Below are positions 12,096 through 25,015 of a DNA stretch of 64,000 nucleotides, one piece after another. The translations under genes were made by a program, and so were the position numbers. The notes beneath the pieces were generated by a model. That model searched no databases, was not told where the DNA came from, and saw nothing but the letters and a program-made list of their open reading frames with translations. Source of the stretch: Desarmillaria ectypa (taxonomy: Eukaryota; Basidiomycota; Agaricomycetes; Agaricales; Physalacriaceae); the NCBI GenBank assembly GCA_030407005.1, contig JAUDYN010000003.1:2976001-3040000 (forward strand), read 5' to 3'. The stretch's first letter is position 1; every line of letters begins with the position of its first letter.

Positions 12096-13215
12096 ATTCA
12101 CTCCTTTAAGGTAGGGCTAATAATTCCCGGTCATATTAATAACATTTTATCTAACATCTAGTCGCGAGAGGGTATTCAGTTGCCGTCTTTCCTATCTCAT
12201 ATTTCGTCCCCTTGACTTACTTTCTATTTATGATGCCTTTCCTTGCATTACTGTACTGGGAGCAGCTATAAATGACTAATCTTTCCGGCCTAATAATGTA
12301 AGTTTCAAGGTGCTTCATCAAAGATGCCGTATCCTTACACAAAAACCGGCTCGTTCCTTACCATTTGACTTTAGTACCGCGCGTCATGGTTGAAGCCTGG
12401 CGCGGACGTCTCCGCTAGAAGTTTCCAGAAGTGAACCACCAGCCAAGCCAATATTTCTGATGCGAAACTATATTCGGAATTTCAGACCCCACTTTTAGTG
12501 CTAACCGTTTGTCGTAAACTTCGTTATCCTAGCTACGGACAGCCAAGCTGCGGCTCCTGCGAAGTGGCGGAACAAAACGACGCGGTGTACAACAGAAATG
12601 CCGAACATTCAAATGTCAGTGTAGGCTTCTTGGACCGACAACCTGGAACTTCATTTTGGAGGATGTGCTTCCCTTCCGGGAGAGAGAATTCAAAGCAGGT
12701 GAGTTTAGATGATCATCTGTTGATTACGATGATTACTCCAGGCTAGGAGAGAACGGTGCTTATTGGATTTTCCGAAGTGGAATCGTCGGGCCGACCAGCT
12801 TGGGGGGCGAGTTGAAAGTTCGACGTTGCGACGTAGCGCAGCATTGTTTCCTGGTTCAGTGACAATCAGCTACGGTATAGGGTGCACTGCAAATCACTAC
12901 ATAATGCCTCTGCTTGCGGCGTCTGTCGACATTCGCAAGGTAAATCCGATTTTTAAGTCCGCATTATTTTCATGTTGGTAAGATTTTATTCGGCAGTGAT
13001 GCTGGGGCCTTGAAGTGTACTGCGCTCTGTCAGGTAACCGTTGGGCCGGACGCAGACTCTCGGTCCTAGTATATAGTCCAGACTGCTGTAAGCGGACCTA
13101 GAACACTTGAGAATTTATTGTGCATAGAATGCCTCTTTTGAAGATACTTTACATGCTCACTCTCTATTATTTCACCTGAAATGCGGTGAGCACTACTAGT
13201 TATACAAACTCAAAA

Positions 13216-13291
13216 GCATATATAGTTTAATGGTTTTGTAATGCTGTTAGATCATACCAACTTGGTCGCTGGTTTGACTCTCACTGCAATC
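13216..13291 (+). repeat. tRNA-like relic (SINE head or tRNA pseudogene)
   Basis: Two RNA polymerase III-type boxes lie in the correct order and spacing. TAGTTTAATGG at 13223-13233 matches the A-box pattern TRGYNNARNGG, and GGTTTGACTCT at 13271-13281 is close to the B-box GGTTCGANTCC. The stems are degraded: in the acceptor stem about four of seven positions can pair, and in the T stem about three of five. It is therefore not a working tRNA. Confidence 0.35.
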
Positions 13292-13324
13292 TCCCTACAT
13301 TAATCCGCTTCTCTGTCCCTTCAA

Positions 13325-13445
13325 AAATCGGCTGGCTCCGATAGCCGAGCTCAAGCCGTGACTTTTGGAAATATCGAATAAGGTCAAAATCCTCAAAATG
13401 GCTTTTATGGCTCCGCAGCCGATTTCGGCATTGTGACCTTTTTAA
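13325..13445. repeat. Imperfect fold-back
   Basis: AAATCGGCTG (13325-13334) is the exact reverse complement of CAGCCGATTT (13416-13425). The flanking inner and outer bases (AAGGTCAAAAT near 13380, TGTGACCTTTTT near 13432) also partly pair. It may be the remains of a transposable element just downstream of the tRNA-like relic. Confidence 0.3.
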
Positions 13446-15933
13446 TGCCGAAAAAGGCTAATGCAGAATGTCCGACACGGGCCAACAATATTCTTCTTGG
13501 ATGTCATCAGGCGTTTTCAATGATGGAGATGGTTCTCAGCCTTTTTTCATACGGAAGGCTGTGGACGGTGTCTTGGTCTTGGTCTTGGTCTTGGGCCCGA
13601 CGCCGAGGCAGAATTATGTACTAACTTCAACTTCACGGCCCAAGGTCAGTCGAAGCCGCATCCTGCTTCATCGGTTCTCAGTTCGATGTCCAACAAGAAT
13701 GCGGTAGTTACGTTTGCAGGTTATCTAGGGAATACGCTTATGGTTAATATGAGTCTTAGCGCCTACTCTCAGCTCAAAGCTTAACCACTGTTCGACGCCT
13801 GTACTTCGCACGGGTATTAACAGTCTGTCAAGGATCGAGTATCATTCTTCTAGTTCTTACCAGCTTTGGTCGGCCATCTCATCCTACCTTTGACGCTATT
13901 GTTGTAACATTATCACTATCAGCTTCCTGGCTTCACGGACCATAAGCCACATAACCATCTAGCGAAACTTTCCCACCGCAATCCGCTCTTCCGGGAGGAT
14001 ATGACTAGTCTCAGCCTCGGATTTAATATCACCAAGCCAATACCCGCACTGTCTTCGCATCTTGGAAACATTCTGTCGGTTTCTATCTTTCATATAGGTT
14101 TTCACATGTCGTGTAAGGGATTGTATGGTAGGCTATCTTTAAGTGCACGTCTTTATTGTGATAATGACGTCGGTCTTCAAAACATAGTGTTGTAAATATG
14201 GCTATCTAGGTACCCCAACACTTGGGACAGTCTACGACTTCATTTCCGAACACGTTCATGATACCAAGCTCCATCCGTTGACAGAAATGGGGGATGGTGA
14301 TTATAGTAAATATTCTGTATCGACCCGGATGCTCGTACAAGGTTTCTTTCGTTGGCAGGGCGGTGAACGTGGTGATGATGAGGAAGCCGCAAGGCACTGG
14401 CAGTGAAAGAGAGGATGCCTTTCTCTTTCGTGTCATGTTTGAGAATAACTCGTAAGATATTGCAACATGTTCTGCCTCGAGGCTTGCTAGTTTGCCTGAA
14501 GACATCTCTTTTTGGATTCAGGTTTAGATATCTACCAGGGTGAACTTGACAAACCATAACATCATTACCGATTTTTTGACATAAAGACGGATGTTGACTG
14601 AGGTTGAAGACGAGCTCCACACGGACGATACGCCCATCTCTCAGTGACGACAAAATGACGATCCTGAAATACTTCGATTACCTGAGGTGAACTCGGAGAT
14701 CAGCGAGGAATTCGAAGTAGATAGGCGAGATAAGTGGCGTCACGCTGTTGTTCCGCGTAAAAGATGTCGGAGATTTTTGTGCGCCGTGCCATGCCGTAAA
14801 AGTACGCTGTATATCCTGTCACTGGTTGAGAACGAACAGCCAGGGATGTATACTATGTGCCGTTAAGAAGAGAGCCCAAATGTAGGCGCTAGGTAAGGAA
14901 TAGTGGGAGTAGGGTAGTGAGAATAAACGACTCCCCCCAGGTCAATTTAATCTCTGGTGCTGAGAAAATGCGCTCTATTTCGGAGTACGGACTTGGCTAG
15001 CCTTCAAGGTCGAACAAGATGATAACAGCCCATATAATATCCCTGATGTGGCGGGCCTCGAGTGCTGATAACATTGATGCGGACCGTAAGGGAGGCATAC
15101 GGCGTACAAAGAGATAAGGAGGTGGATACAAGCCGCTTGTCGGATACGAGAGTGGCATTCATTGGGGAATGGCCGACCGTAAGGAACACTGACGGAGCTA
15201 AATGAAGGTCTAGAAGTATTTGTGGGCACACCCTGGGACTCAGAAGTTCTATAAGAGAGTCGCAGTAACAGCAGAAGCCTAACTCAAAAGAAAAGAGCGG
15301 ACACCAATTAAAAACCTGGGAGGAACTACGGCACAGATAGTAGTACAGGGACTTTTTCGGTGAGACAGTGATGAGATTTATTTAACCCTGAACTCATATC
15401 AACAAGACCCAATGTCCGTGGTACTAACTGAGACAAGACGAGTTCCCGTAAGGAGTGAAACGGCTGGTGACCGATGCGATATTAATGTAGATCGGAAGAG
15501 AGAAACAAGAGAGAAAAAGGAAGTAGGAAGAAGCTAGCTGTGGGTCCATATATTCTGAGCGGGCGCGGTCCGATTGGCAGATAAGGAAAACTTATATTTG
15601 CGTAGACGAGAAATTAGTCGTCGCTGGAGATGACCAAGAAGAATGTCGGCAAGGGGAGACATGTCAGATATAAATAAGAGATAATGTCGAATAAAGTTTG
15701 CTTCCGAGTACAAGATAGCGTAAATACAAATTAAAAATATCTAAATAACGAGTTTTTATCAGCCGCCGTGTTGTCGGCCTCGAGGCTGATAATCAATTGT
15801 GATTGAGCGTGGCTTCCCTGTTGGTTCCCTGGATTTCCTGCCGGGCTCCCAAGGCTATATCTGTGCCTTTGTAGCTTTCGTCATCTTTTTCCACCCATTC
15901 CCATCCCGTCGTCACTTCCGTGTGTCTCCTCCC

Positions 15934-18520
15934 ATGATATCGCGCGGTCGTTCTCGCGAAGTTTCGCGGGCAGCGCTGGCCAGGAAGTCTTCTGAAGAGA
16001 GACTTTCTCGTACCCATGAGGTAAACGTCCGTCAGCATTCCGGGGGGATCCCGGGGCATGCGACCTCGAGAAAGTCACCACCCAAGTTGGATATACCACA
16101 TCAGCCTTTCGTTGCACCGGTAGCACTCGCACCACAACCTTTGGGATCAGTAATAATCCGAAATTCCGAGGCTAAGCAGCCTCTCGCCCCGGCCGAGGTC
16201 GCTCCGACGCCGCTCATAGGTAAGCACAGCCACATATTATGCAGCCATATGCTCAATATCATAAGTGGTAGAACCTATCCCCGTCGCATCGTTTCCACCG
16301 TTTCGTGTACCATCAGCATCCACGTCAGCATCGGATTCCATGTCCTCCCAGCCGTCGTCCAACGACCGCGATTATTGCGACTATTTCTACTGCGACTCGC
16401 CCCCTTCACCTCCTCACACGATCGAGGACCAGCTACACGTTGCCTACGCACACGATGACATTCATCTCGCCAAGATTTTACTTCTTAAATTAAGAGGCAT
16501 CGAAGTCACGTCCGACGATGACCCTCGCATAGCTGCGGTACAGGATGAAGATTTTGACGAGTGCTTTCTTCCAAATGGTATGTTACTACTAACGGAAGAG
16601 GAGGAGCAAACAGTAAAGGAGGCACAGCGGTTAGAGGTTGAGAGGATACATATTGAATTAGAAAGGAGAGCGCTGAGAGAAAGAGAGCGCAAACGCGAGC
16701 TCTGGGAGAAGCGGTGCGAGAAGATTTGGGAGAACGAGAAGCTGCGCTTACAGGAGGAGAAGGCACGGATAAAGCTGGCAAGGCTGAAGCAGCAGGAACA
16801 GCGCAAAGCTCCCCATCAGGAACTCCAGTCGCGTCGGCCAATCACGCTCAGCAGGTCGCGCAAACCAAAGCTATCTTACAGTTCATTGTCCCGAACTGGG
16901 GAACCGTTGGCCTCGTCAACGTCAGAGGCATCTCCCTCTGGCTATACGTACAACTTTGTGGTCACCCCGGCCTTGCAGATGCCTTCGTCGCGACACACGA
17001 AGATGAGGGCCGGTTCATCTCATTCGTCCAAGTCAAAGGCGCACCAAGAATACCCTGTTTCTACCTCAGACTATAGTACTGACACCGCAAGCGATGACAC
17101 CGGGTTCGACGCGTCAGGACCTTCGGTGTCTTTCAAAGAAGTGATTACGGCCATGTACAGTTCCCTCTTTCCTTTCACCGCGTCCGAGCGTGCACATTCA
17201 CTGTCGAGGTCGTCCAAGTCTGTCTCTACTTTGAAGCATCATCATAACTTGGACCCACTGGACGTGCTTTTGGATTCCGAAGCAACTAGCTGGGCACCCG
17301 AGGAGAGACTACGGAGAAGGCTCGATAAAGCGCCCCAAAGAGATGATAATCAGCCTTCCAGGTGGAGCAGGAAAGGCCCATGTACCATGTGCCGGACGAA
17401 TTCGTCGTCGAGTTCAATATCGTCTCCAACATCGGCTACCTCCGACAATAGCGATCTATCGAGCTTCTCATCGTTCACTTCGTCGATGACTGATATCACG
17501 ACTCCCCCAACATCACCGCCTTCCTCTTCCGATGTACCTCTGGCGAAGTCACTTGCTGACGCCATGCAGCCATTTACCCAGATACCAGAGCCCGGCCCTT
17601 CATCCTGTCGATGTATTCGACCTGTTTCGCGTCTAATCGCTATCCATCCGTCCCAGAATCCGCTCTTCGTACCACTACTCCCTGCCACGTCTAAGGTCTT
17701 ATCATCTCCTTCTCCATCTCCGAAGTTTACATCTCCCCAACGACTTGCGAAGACTCGCAAAGCATCGTTATCATCGATCTCATCTATCATCTCCACACGA
17801 TCTAGTTCAAAGTTGGGACAACACGTGAGCAGATTTATTCAGCTTGCGAAGGGGTTTCAGAACGCGTATATGCACGCGATGGTATACTCGGTTGTTCCCA
17901 ATTACGATGATTCCTACCGTGATAACCCGATTCAAACATCCGCAAAGATGCGGTTAATGCCGGATGGTTATCGCGCCAGCAAAGAGCAGGTTGCGATGTT
18001 TATGTGTAACGTTAACGCTGACTCTTTGGAATCTTCTTCGACACCTCCGACGTTTATCGCACTCGGAAACGGAGTAGATGCACCACAGCATACTGTCCTC
18101 AAACATCCACTCCCTTATCAGACCTCGTTGAAGCGCGACCTGGAGCCTTTCACATCACCCTTCCTGCGAGCACATCAGCAGGAGCATGCGGCCAAATCCC
18201 GGATCCGGAGGAATGAGCCAATGCTAGACCTGCGGGATGACAGCGATTTTCGTCGAGTGATATCACGGAGTAGATCCATGTCACCAGACCTAGAACCGAG
18301 AAAACGATTCATCAGGAATCCGGTATATATGAGGGTGAAGGCGATACAGGGTGCTGTATGGGAGCAAGGTGGGGTGTGGGACGCTCCGAGGGTGAGGGCT
18401 GGCAGGTTGAGTTGTGCGAAGGAGAGGATCCTTGTTTACACAACGGCGTTCGTAGGTGATAGTCCGTTAGGCAATCATCGTCAACACCGGCAAGATGTTA
18501 TGGACGGAACTGAGGGTTGA
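15934..18520 (+). CDS. Long Ser-rich protein with charged coiled coil, function unknown
   Basis: ATG at 15934 opens an exon to 16219. Exon 2 begins at 16266 or 16272 (both acceptors keep the frame, differing by two Val residues) and runs to 18520, giving about 844 residues. The start MISRGRSREVSRAALARKSS is basic and phosphosite-like. Residues about 200-300 form a highly charged helix (LERRALRERERKRELWEKR and following), likely a single alpha helix or coiled coil. The middle is a long Ser/Thr/Pro-rich tract. The C-terminal 200 residues look more ordered (FIQLAKGFQNAYMHAM and RFIRNPVYMRVKAIQ). No signal peptide or membrane segment is visible. I do not recognise the family. Other agaricomycetes have similar hypothetical proteins, but no function can be assigned. 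Confidence 0.7.
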
Positions 18521-18805
18521 ATTTGAACTGTTGTTATCTTTGTGCATTTATTGCTGTCGCGTTATTATTTCATGCTATTTTTGTTATATACGTTCGTATA
18601 AATACTTCTAGTTCTACCAAGTAATCATCCTTGCCTGTTGTAAAGTTTAAAGTTGTCTTTCATGTTCAAGCTCAAGCATTAAGGAGCGGTACAAAATGCC
18701 GTAGCACCCTATTACTCAAACTTGAATGTATATATAGATAAATAGCAAAGAAATTACAGCAGCAGTCCCGCAAAAAATAATGATGGATACAAAATATATT
18801 ACACT

Positions 18806-21800
18806 TCATGTGTATTGTGGTGGAGGCTCATAGAGACCCCTCGCCCGCATCTCATCCATCTCTCTCCGTAGGTTCTCCACCTCGTTCCGAAGCTGAATCG
18901 TAGTATTATTATCCGAGTCAGACCCCCCGCTCCGACTCGCACTTGATGATCCATAGGCTGTCGTAGATGCTACAGGTGTTGGTCCAGAAGTCGGTGTTGG
19001 CAATATAATTGGTTGCCCTCCCTTGCCCAATCGCTGCCCAGCTTGAGGATAGGATACTACAGGAGTATACTGCTGTCCTGGACGCAATGGCTGTAAAGGG
19101 TGCTGCGATCCATAAGAACCGTATGGGTCGTATGGCTGGGGGTCTATTAAAACAGGATTGATGCTGTCATTCTCGTGTTTTGGAGATCTCCGTTTGCGAA
19201 AAACACCCATAAAAAAGGGGGTATCACTGGTAGAGGAAGACCAGCCAGATCGTTGGTTATACATGTCCCGCTTTCGCCGTTGCCGTCTTCGATACATGAA
19301 GAAGCCGAAAAAGAAAAGGGTGAGAGCGGCAAGTCCGCCGACCACGCCACCCGCAATTGCACCGGCATTGGACGAGCCTGAGGAGGAGGTTTGATCATTA
19401 TTACTAGATGAACCGTCCCCACCGGAGACGGTCTGATTTTGAAGACTACAGACGAAGCGGTGTGAGTGACGAATTAGGAACATACGACAACCGAACACAC
19501 CTTAGAGCTATTAATGAAAACATGGCCCCTTGGCCAGGGCTGATCAATGGTCCGTTAGTATCTGTACTTTGCAAAGATTTGTATTGCGTACCTTGCCTGA
19601 CCACTAACTGTGCTCCCATTATTAGGATTGTATGTCAAAGGAAAGACACCAGCAGAAACATTCGAGCCCGCTTTCGTGTGAACTAGTGATATAAGGGTAT
19701 CCCGTACGGTGGTATCGTTTGAAGCTCCAGCAGCAAACATGGTCCAATCTAAGAAGCAGCCATTTTGAGGTTCCAAAAGAGAAGAAAATAGGTTTGAACA
19801 TACGAGATTTGGCTTCGTTGGTAACACTGCTGTCATACTGTATCCCATATACACCGGCTTAACCCCGATTGAGATGCGATGAAACGGGTTAGAAACGCTA
19901 AACTCACATGTACCGGCCTCATGAGAGTAGAAGGTATCTTGGTTAGTGTAGATCTGCAAAGGAGATTAGCGATATATATGTGATATTCTCGTTGGTACTG
20001 ACACTGGAGTCGACAAGTGCCGTTCCTAGCAACTTGTCCGCAAAAAGATTATATACAAGAGACCAGGATGACGAGCCGGCTGTCGCTCCGTAAGTAGAGA
20101 GGAGGTGGCCTGTTGAGCCAGCCGAGATCTGCCATTGCTCAACGTACGATTTGGCTGTTGACTACTATGAATCAGCACAGAACTAACGAAATCATAGCCA
20201 CTTAAATGGCGCACCGAGTATGTTTCAGCATCTTGGCTCTTCCCTAACGCTTGACTGATTTCTGACATAGCCTTGATGCCAATGATGCCCTTGATGGCTA
20301 AGTTGGTCATGTTCGCGTTGTCCAACCCATCTGCATCCGTGCTAGAAGAGTGATGCCGATAAGAGTGGAGAACGGTTGGAGTTTCTAAGACGCACTAGCC
20401 GTTCGGGTTCAACGTAACGGAAACTAGGTAGTTTGCCCACTGCTTATACAGATCATACTTTGCACCACGTTAGTCTTGATAATCAGACAGAGGTGAAATG
20501 TGACGTACATATCGTGATATCATTGAACCGTCACCAGAAAATCTGGCATGAGCCCAGCCCATGATGAGCATGTTTCCCGAATCTGCAGGGTCCATCAGGT
20601 GAGTTCGACAACTTGGAGACGCAGCGTAGGTACCCTCTATTGCTCCGAATATCGATGGTCCATTATTTCCCTCGGCACTTGGATACGATGAGCCTTGAGC
20701 GGGTATCAGAATGCAACCCATGTCTCTGTAGCACGGAACAAACCGAGATCTGGGGCCGCATAGGTTTTAGTATACTGCGAAGACTGTTGATATCGTAGCA
20801 GTGGCTCAAGAAGATACCCGGCCCATGTTGCATTGAAATAGAGATAGGCGGGGAAGGATGCATATAGTATTTCGACGGGATTAACGCGACTAAAAGGCAT
20901 AAGTAAACCTACTGACAAAACGCGAGAAATTTCGAATTACTCACCGTGAATTACCCACATCCTTCATGAAGGTCATAATATCCGATGTATTCCATTGCCC
21001 CTTGCTGTCTTTGGACACTGTGACATCTACAGCCAAGGCTTGACGAGCAGCAATTGTAACAAGATCCGCATAATTATCAGAGATCTGACGGGTGTCAGAC
21101 ATGATCTTATTATCGAGATCAATAGCTCTTTGTTTAGCGTCTGAGAAATCACTAAGAAAGAAATCGATCTAGGCGATACATGAGTCCGTGAAACCTATCT
21201 TGGCAGAGATGCACATACTGCATCGTTGACCGTATTGTATGCAGTCCAAAAGTACGAACTGCGACTGCTACTTGCACTAGTTGAGTAACGACTGATTACT
21301 GGGTCACGGACAAGCCCTATGGCCCAGACAACTGACGAAGTTGTACTGGTGATGTTATTGAGATTGACGGCGTGACCGAGCACGACGAAGTGGCTGACCA
21401 AAGATATCAATGAGTGTATACGTGTAGGAAACGCAGCAGCTTACTCTGAAATTGCACGGAAATTTGTGTCTATGCTGTCAAACAAAGCACCATTTGTTGT
21501 AAAGTCACCCCGAACGACAGTGTCACTGCTAGTCTCATACGTTGCATCATTGCTCTACGAAAAATCTGTGTCAAAAGGCTTTGGCTGGAAGATTACGCAA
21601 ATAGGCATACTATAGGAAATGCGTAGTACACCGTCGCATCTTCAGCTAAACTGTTTATCTCTTGCATAGATAAAGGTGTCTGTCGAGCAGCTTGATGGAT
21701 CGTCGAAGAATTTGTTCTAGTGGTGCTCCACTCTGCCAAAGAAGCGGAATCACCAGAAATCCACTCTACATAGCGCAGGGTAAGCGAAGACAACAGTCTC

Positions 21801-22385
21801 GTGAATGTAGTAGTATATACGCACCGGCACTAATATCCGAATAGAGCTGTATTGAATGCTCTTGTCCATCGTTCGACTCTACATCGATATAAACATATGA
21901 AAAGGGCAGTGATTGAAGAATCAAATTTGACGGCTAGATCTATAACTCAGTAAAAGCAAAGGATGTATCTGCCGCAAGGAGCTCACCTCTATTGGACTCA
22001 AAAATGTCACATTCACATTTGTTGTGTTGGCATGTATGGAGAGTATGGTGCGAGTAGGAGTAACTTCGAAACTAGTTAAGTTCGTGGCAGTTCCAGATTG
22101 TCCCCACAATTGGAAGGTCGATCCATCAATGCGAATCCATCCACTCCAGCCCAAAATCTTGAAACAATCAGATGGTATGAAGGGAGATAACATACAATAG
22201 CGTACCCTATTCTCAACCCAGTACTGGGGCCATTGGTTATTAATAGTGTTACCAGCGCGGGTGTCGGCGTAGCATTGGAGGTATGGGGAGCGAACGGCCA
22301 AAGGAAGGGCAGCCGGGGAAAAAGCAGAGCGAACAAGAGTCGGACAGATGAAGCAAACAACGAAAAAAAGGACGGAAAGCAGCAT
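18806..22385 (-). CDS. GtaA-type glutaminase family protein with membrane anchor
   Basis: Leftward multi-exon gene from ATG at 22385 to the stop at 18806. The first residues MLLSVLFFVVCFICPTLVRS are a signal peptide. The ectodomain follows the GtaA order: N-terminal DUF4964/5127 part (LPFSYVYIDVESNDGQEHS, LYSDISAEWISGD), then DUF4965 (YFNATWAGYLLEPLL, HLMDPADSGNMLIMGWAHA, ANMTNLAIKGIIGIKAM) and DUF1793 (GSSWSLVYNLFADKLL, LTYNPNNGSTVSGQA). The family includes secreted fungal glutaminase A. Unlike GtaA, this protein continues through a Ser/Gly linker into a membrane helix (AGAIAGGVVGGLAALTLFFF), an Arg-rich stop-transfer (RRRQRRKR) and a tail of about 150 residues ending RGLYEPPPQYT. An intron at 22158-22205 is 48 nt and in frame; removing it restores the conserved ILGWSG motif. 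Ectodomain exons are numerous and their exact edges are approximate. Confidence 0.85.
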
Positions 22386-23410
22386 AACCAGCAGGCCCTA
22401 GAAGGAAAAAGAGAGACTGGGTGTTGGAGTTGGTCCCGACGTGAGCGGGCCCTTCACCACGAAAAAGATAACCGTTGCGGACTGGGGGCACCCTGTGAGA
22501 GTATTGCAAAGGTCGAAGCGACCCTGAATTTTCTGGGTATCAAGCCATCAGTATTATTCGAAATGATGGTCATGGCTGTGCTGCTAGCGATTCTACTATA
22601 CTTATATATACTCTCACCTTGAAGAGATAGTGCAAAGAGATAAGAGCACAGTGTGACCAGTCGCACTGTACAGATGAATGCACCTTATGAAGCTGGAATT
22701 CAAGTTCCCACGAATTTTATGCTTGGGCTCCGACATGGTCCATCAGGTGATCCGTCAAAAAAGACGATCAGTGATAGTATCATTCCCCTGTGCGCCCTCA
22801 AACCCGAGCTAGATTTAACCGCATTTATATTTATCCAACAGTTGATAAAGTCAGTACTGCGAAGTAACCACTTGCTAAATCATCCAGCTAGTAAAAAAAT
22901 CCATAGAACACGGAACTCACCGTCTTTCAGGCTTCTCTGATTAATACTACATGTCGTGGATGTCTTTAGGGGAAAATAGTTGTGTTGTTCGGGCAGATCG
23001 GACACTCTATGTCGGCTTAGCACCACTCTGATCGAGCGTTGTTATGGTAGCAGTATGAGCCAACGGCAGGCACTGGTACCTGCAGATATTGACAACACAA
23101 GGAGTAAGCAGTTGTAGACAACTAATGGTCAGTGCGGACTGAATAGTGTATGAGGTCCGTTATATGCACCGGTAACAGTCGCTTGGCCGGCGGCCTCTCG
23201 TTCACGAAGAGGAGCTCAAGTCCTGTGGTATCTTTAATCTTGCAGATCAAGGCAGCTGATTAGACTGTACAAGCCCTTTATTGAAGACTTTTCCAATTAA
23301 GCGATGAGCTGATGTGAAATAAATGGAGCAGAGTAACGACACTTACTGTATCGCATTGGATTTACAAGTGAAGCTACTACTATTAACGAGGGACAGATCC
23401 AACATGTCAA
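22386..23410. other. Intergenic region, 1.0 kb
   Basis: This holds the promoter of the glutaminase gene and the 3' end region of the SAD1 gene. The open frames here are short and without family resemblance. I see no RNA gene. Confidence 0.45.
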
Positions 23411-25015
23411 CTATTCTTTCCGTCTTTCCCAAATCTATGAGAAAGGATCAGAAGCTTTGTCATGCAAACTGTAGACATGGGTTCGCTTACCTGCAACACT
23501 GTCTCCCCCAAAAATATCATCTCTTTTCGAGTTTCCTCCACAATCAGATCCTGTATCTGGTACCACCTCTCTCCAGCACGGACGTGAACCTTCCATACTG
23601 TGTTGATTTTGTCTCGCGTCGTACCTGCGACAGATTCGTGGGTTACGTTGGCGACGAGATCGTACAACAGAGGTGTAGGTGAAGGCGTGGAAAGGTACTC
23701 CCTCAAGTCCAATCCATTCAGCGGGAAGTTGACGATGGTTGGATTTTTCTCTTCCACAAAAGCATTCTTAGTGAACCGTTTGAAGTGAAGAATGATATAT
23801 GGTGGCAAGGATTGACACTGATACCTTCGCAAATTTCCCAAAGACTCTTGTGCTGTCTTTCCATCATACTTTGCCAAGACTGACTGGAGTGAGACTTGTG
23901 GAATGATGTTTTTCTCTATGGCATCCTGGAATAGGGGAGGCGGGGGGAGATCAATGGAAAGGAAGAGGAATGGTGAAATAGTGGATTTTATTTCCCGGTC
24001 GATGTCGAAGCGCGGCTTTGCTTCTCCGTCTCCAGAGACCACAACTTGCTGCGTGTCGACGCGTAGTTGACCCTGGAACGTGGAGAATATGATACTAGAG
24101 TTCTTTTTCTTCGTACCCCCTAAATCCTTATGTAAACGGTTCAACAACCAGCCTAGAAAATCGACTGGGTCGCCCTGCTGTTCCAGCCGGAACTTGCCAC
24201 CACTCGCACGATTCACTTCTTGGAGAAATTCATGAGGAGAGACCTGGGCTTTGAACAGACGAGGGTTCCAAAGCTTTTTTGCGAGCGCCGAAAACCGCCT
24301 GGTCAGTTCTGTTCCACTCTTCGAGTTGGTAGGAGACAGAAGTAACGTGTCGCGGAGGGGTGGTATATGCAGAAGGGCATGTATAATGACGTTCATGTGG
24401 TCATTGTACTTGATGTTATTAAGACCGACGTATCCGGGAACGTATGCATTAGAGGCCAGGTCATAGGCTAGTTTGGTAGGAGGTGGTTGTGAAGGAGTAG
24501 GAGGCAGATTGGATTTTTTGAACGTTGGATGAAGGACGTAGGCAATATCGTCCAGGGAAGGGTCGGAGACCGGATAGCCATCTGGAAGCACATATACCTA
24601 CACAGTATCAGCAGAGGAACGGAAATAATACGACGGATATCGCACTTTTGTCGTCTCTAGGTTAATGAATACATGGTGATCATCATGAATGGAGTGTGAA
24701 TAAGCGTATGACTTCCGTCCGCGTCCTTGGAAGTATTTTCCGCATACAAGACAGCCATAGATATTGATATTGGAGGTAGATACTGAGCACACTTTTTCGA
24801 AGTCAAAATCCAAGGCAGCGCGGTTGATCTACCAGGGCGTCAGGCGGGGTCATTTTATACACACGGAAACGTACTGTGTCCAAATACAAATCCGAGGCGC
24901 GTACTGGCTCATCCATCATCGCATCTTCCTCCTGCTCCTCTTCTTCTTCCTCTCGGTTGTTCGCCTCTACCTTGACTCTTTTCGCGGGTCGTTCGTCTGT
25001 AGGTGTCCCAGCCAT
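23411..25015 (-). CDS. SAD1: SAD1/USP39 tri-snRNP assembly protein (inactive ubiquitin hydrolase fold)
   Basis: Four exons (25015-24875, 24828-24646, 24597-23491, 23434-23411) close in frame to 484 residues; the last exon is only 24 nt (IWERRKE). The order is an acidic N-terminus with an NLS-like PAKRVKVE, a zinc-finger UBP domain (LDFDFEKVCSVSTSNIN, GCLVCGKYFQGRG, HHVFINLETTK), then a USP fold starting GYVGLNNIKYNDHMN. In active USPs the catalytic Cys sits in this last motif. Here the stretch is GLNNIKYNDH with no Cys, as in human USP39 and yeast Sad1, so the protein is a pseudo-enzyme. It acts in the nucleus in assembling and maintaining the U4/U6.U5 tri-snRNP. It is divergently paired with SNU114. 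Confidence 0.92.

Larger units (their letters stand above)
12096..15933. other. Gene-poor region, 3.8 kb
   Basis: No convincing exon chain was found on either strand. It contains a hexamer repeat (TCTTGG x4, about 13570-13597), a tRNA-like relic at 13216-13291 and a nearby fold-back at 13325-13445, which suggest decayed mobile DNA. The longest frame (14240-14653, minus) has no ATG and no family resemblance. The right end, up to 15933, should hold the promoter of the next gene. Confidence 0.5.

Noticed and set aside
14240..14653. 137-codon open frame on the minus strand
   Set aside because: It begins with TTG, has no ATG, overlaps another frame of similar length and matches no family. Treated as chance in a gene-poor region.
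18663..18685. TTCAAGCTCAAGCAT-like segment, similar to TTCAAGTTCAAGCAT near 42665
   Set aside because: The two short segments are alike but below what can be told from chance, and no longer repeat surrounds them.
22233..22622. 129-codon frame on the plus strand
   Set aside because: It is largely antisense to the signal-peptide exon of the glutaminase gene and has low-complexity, Lys-rich content.
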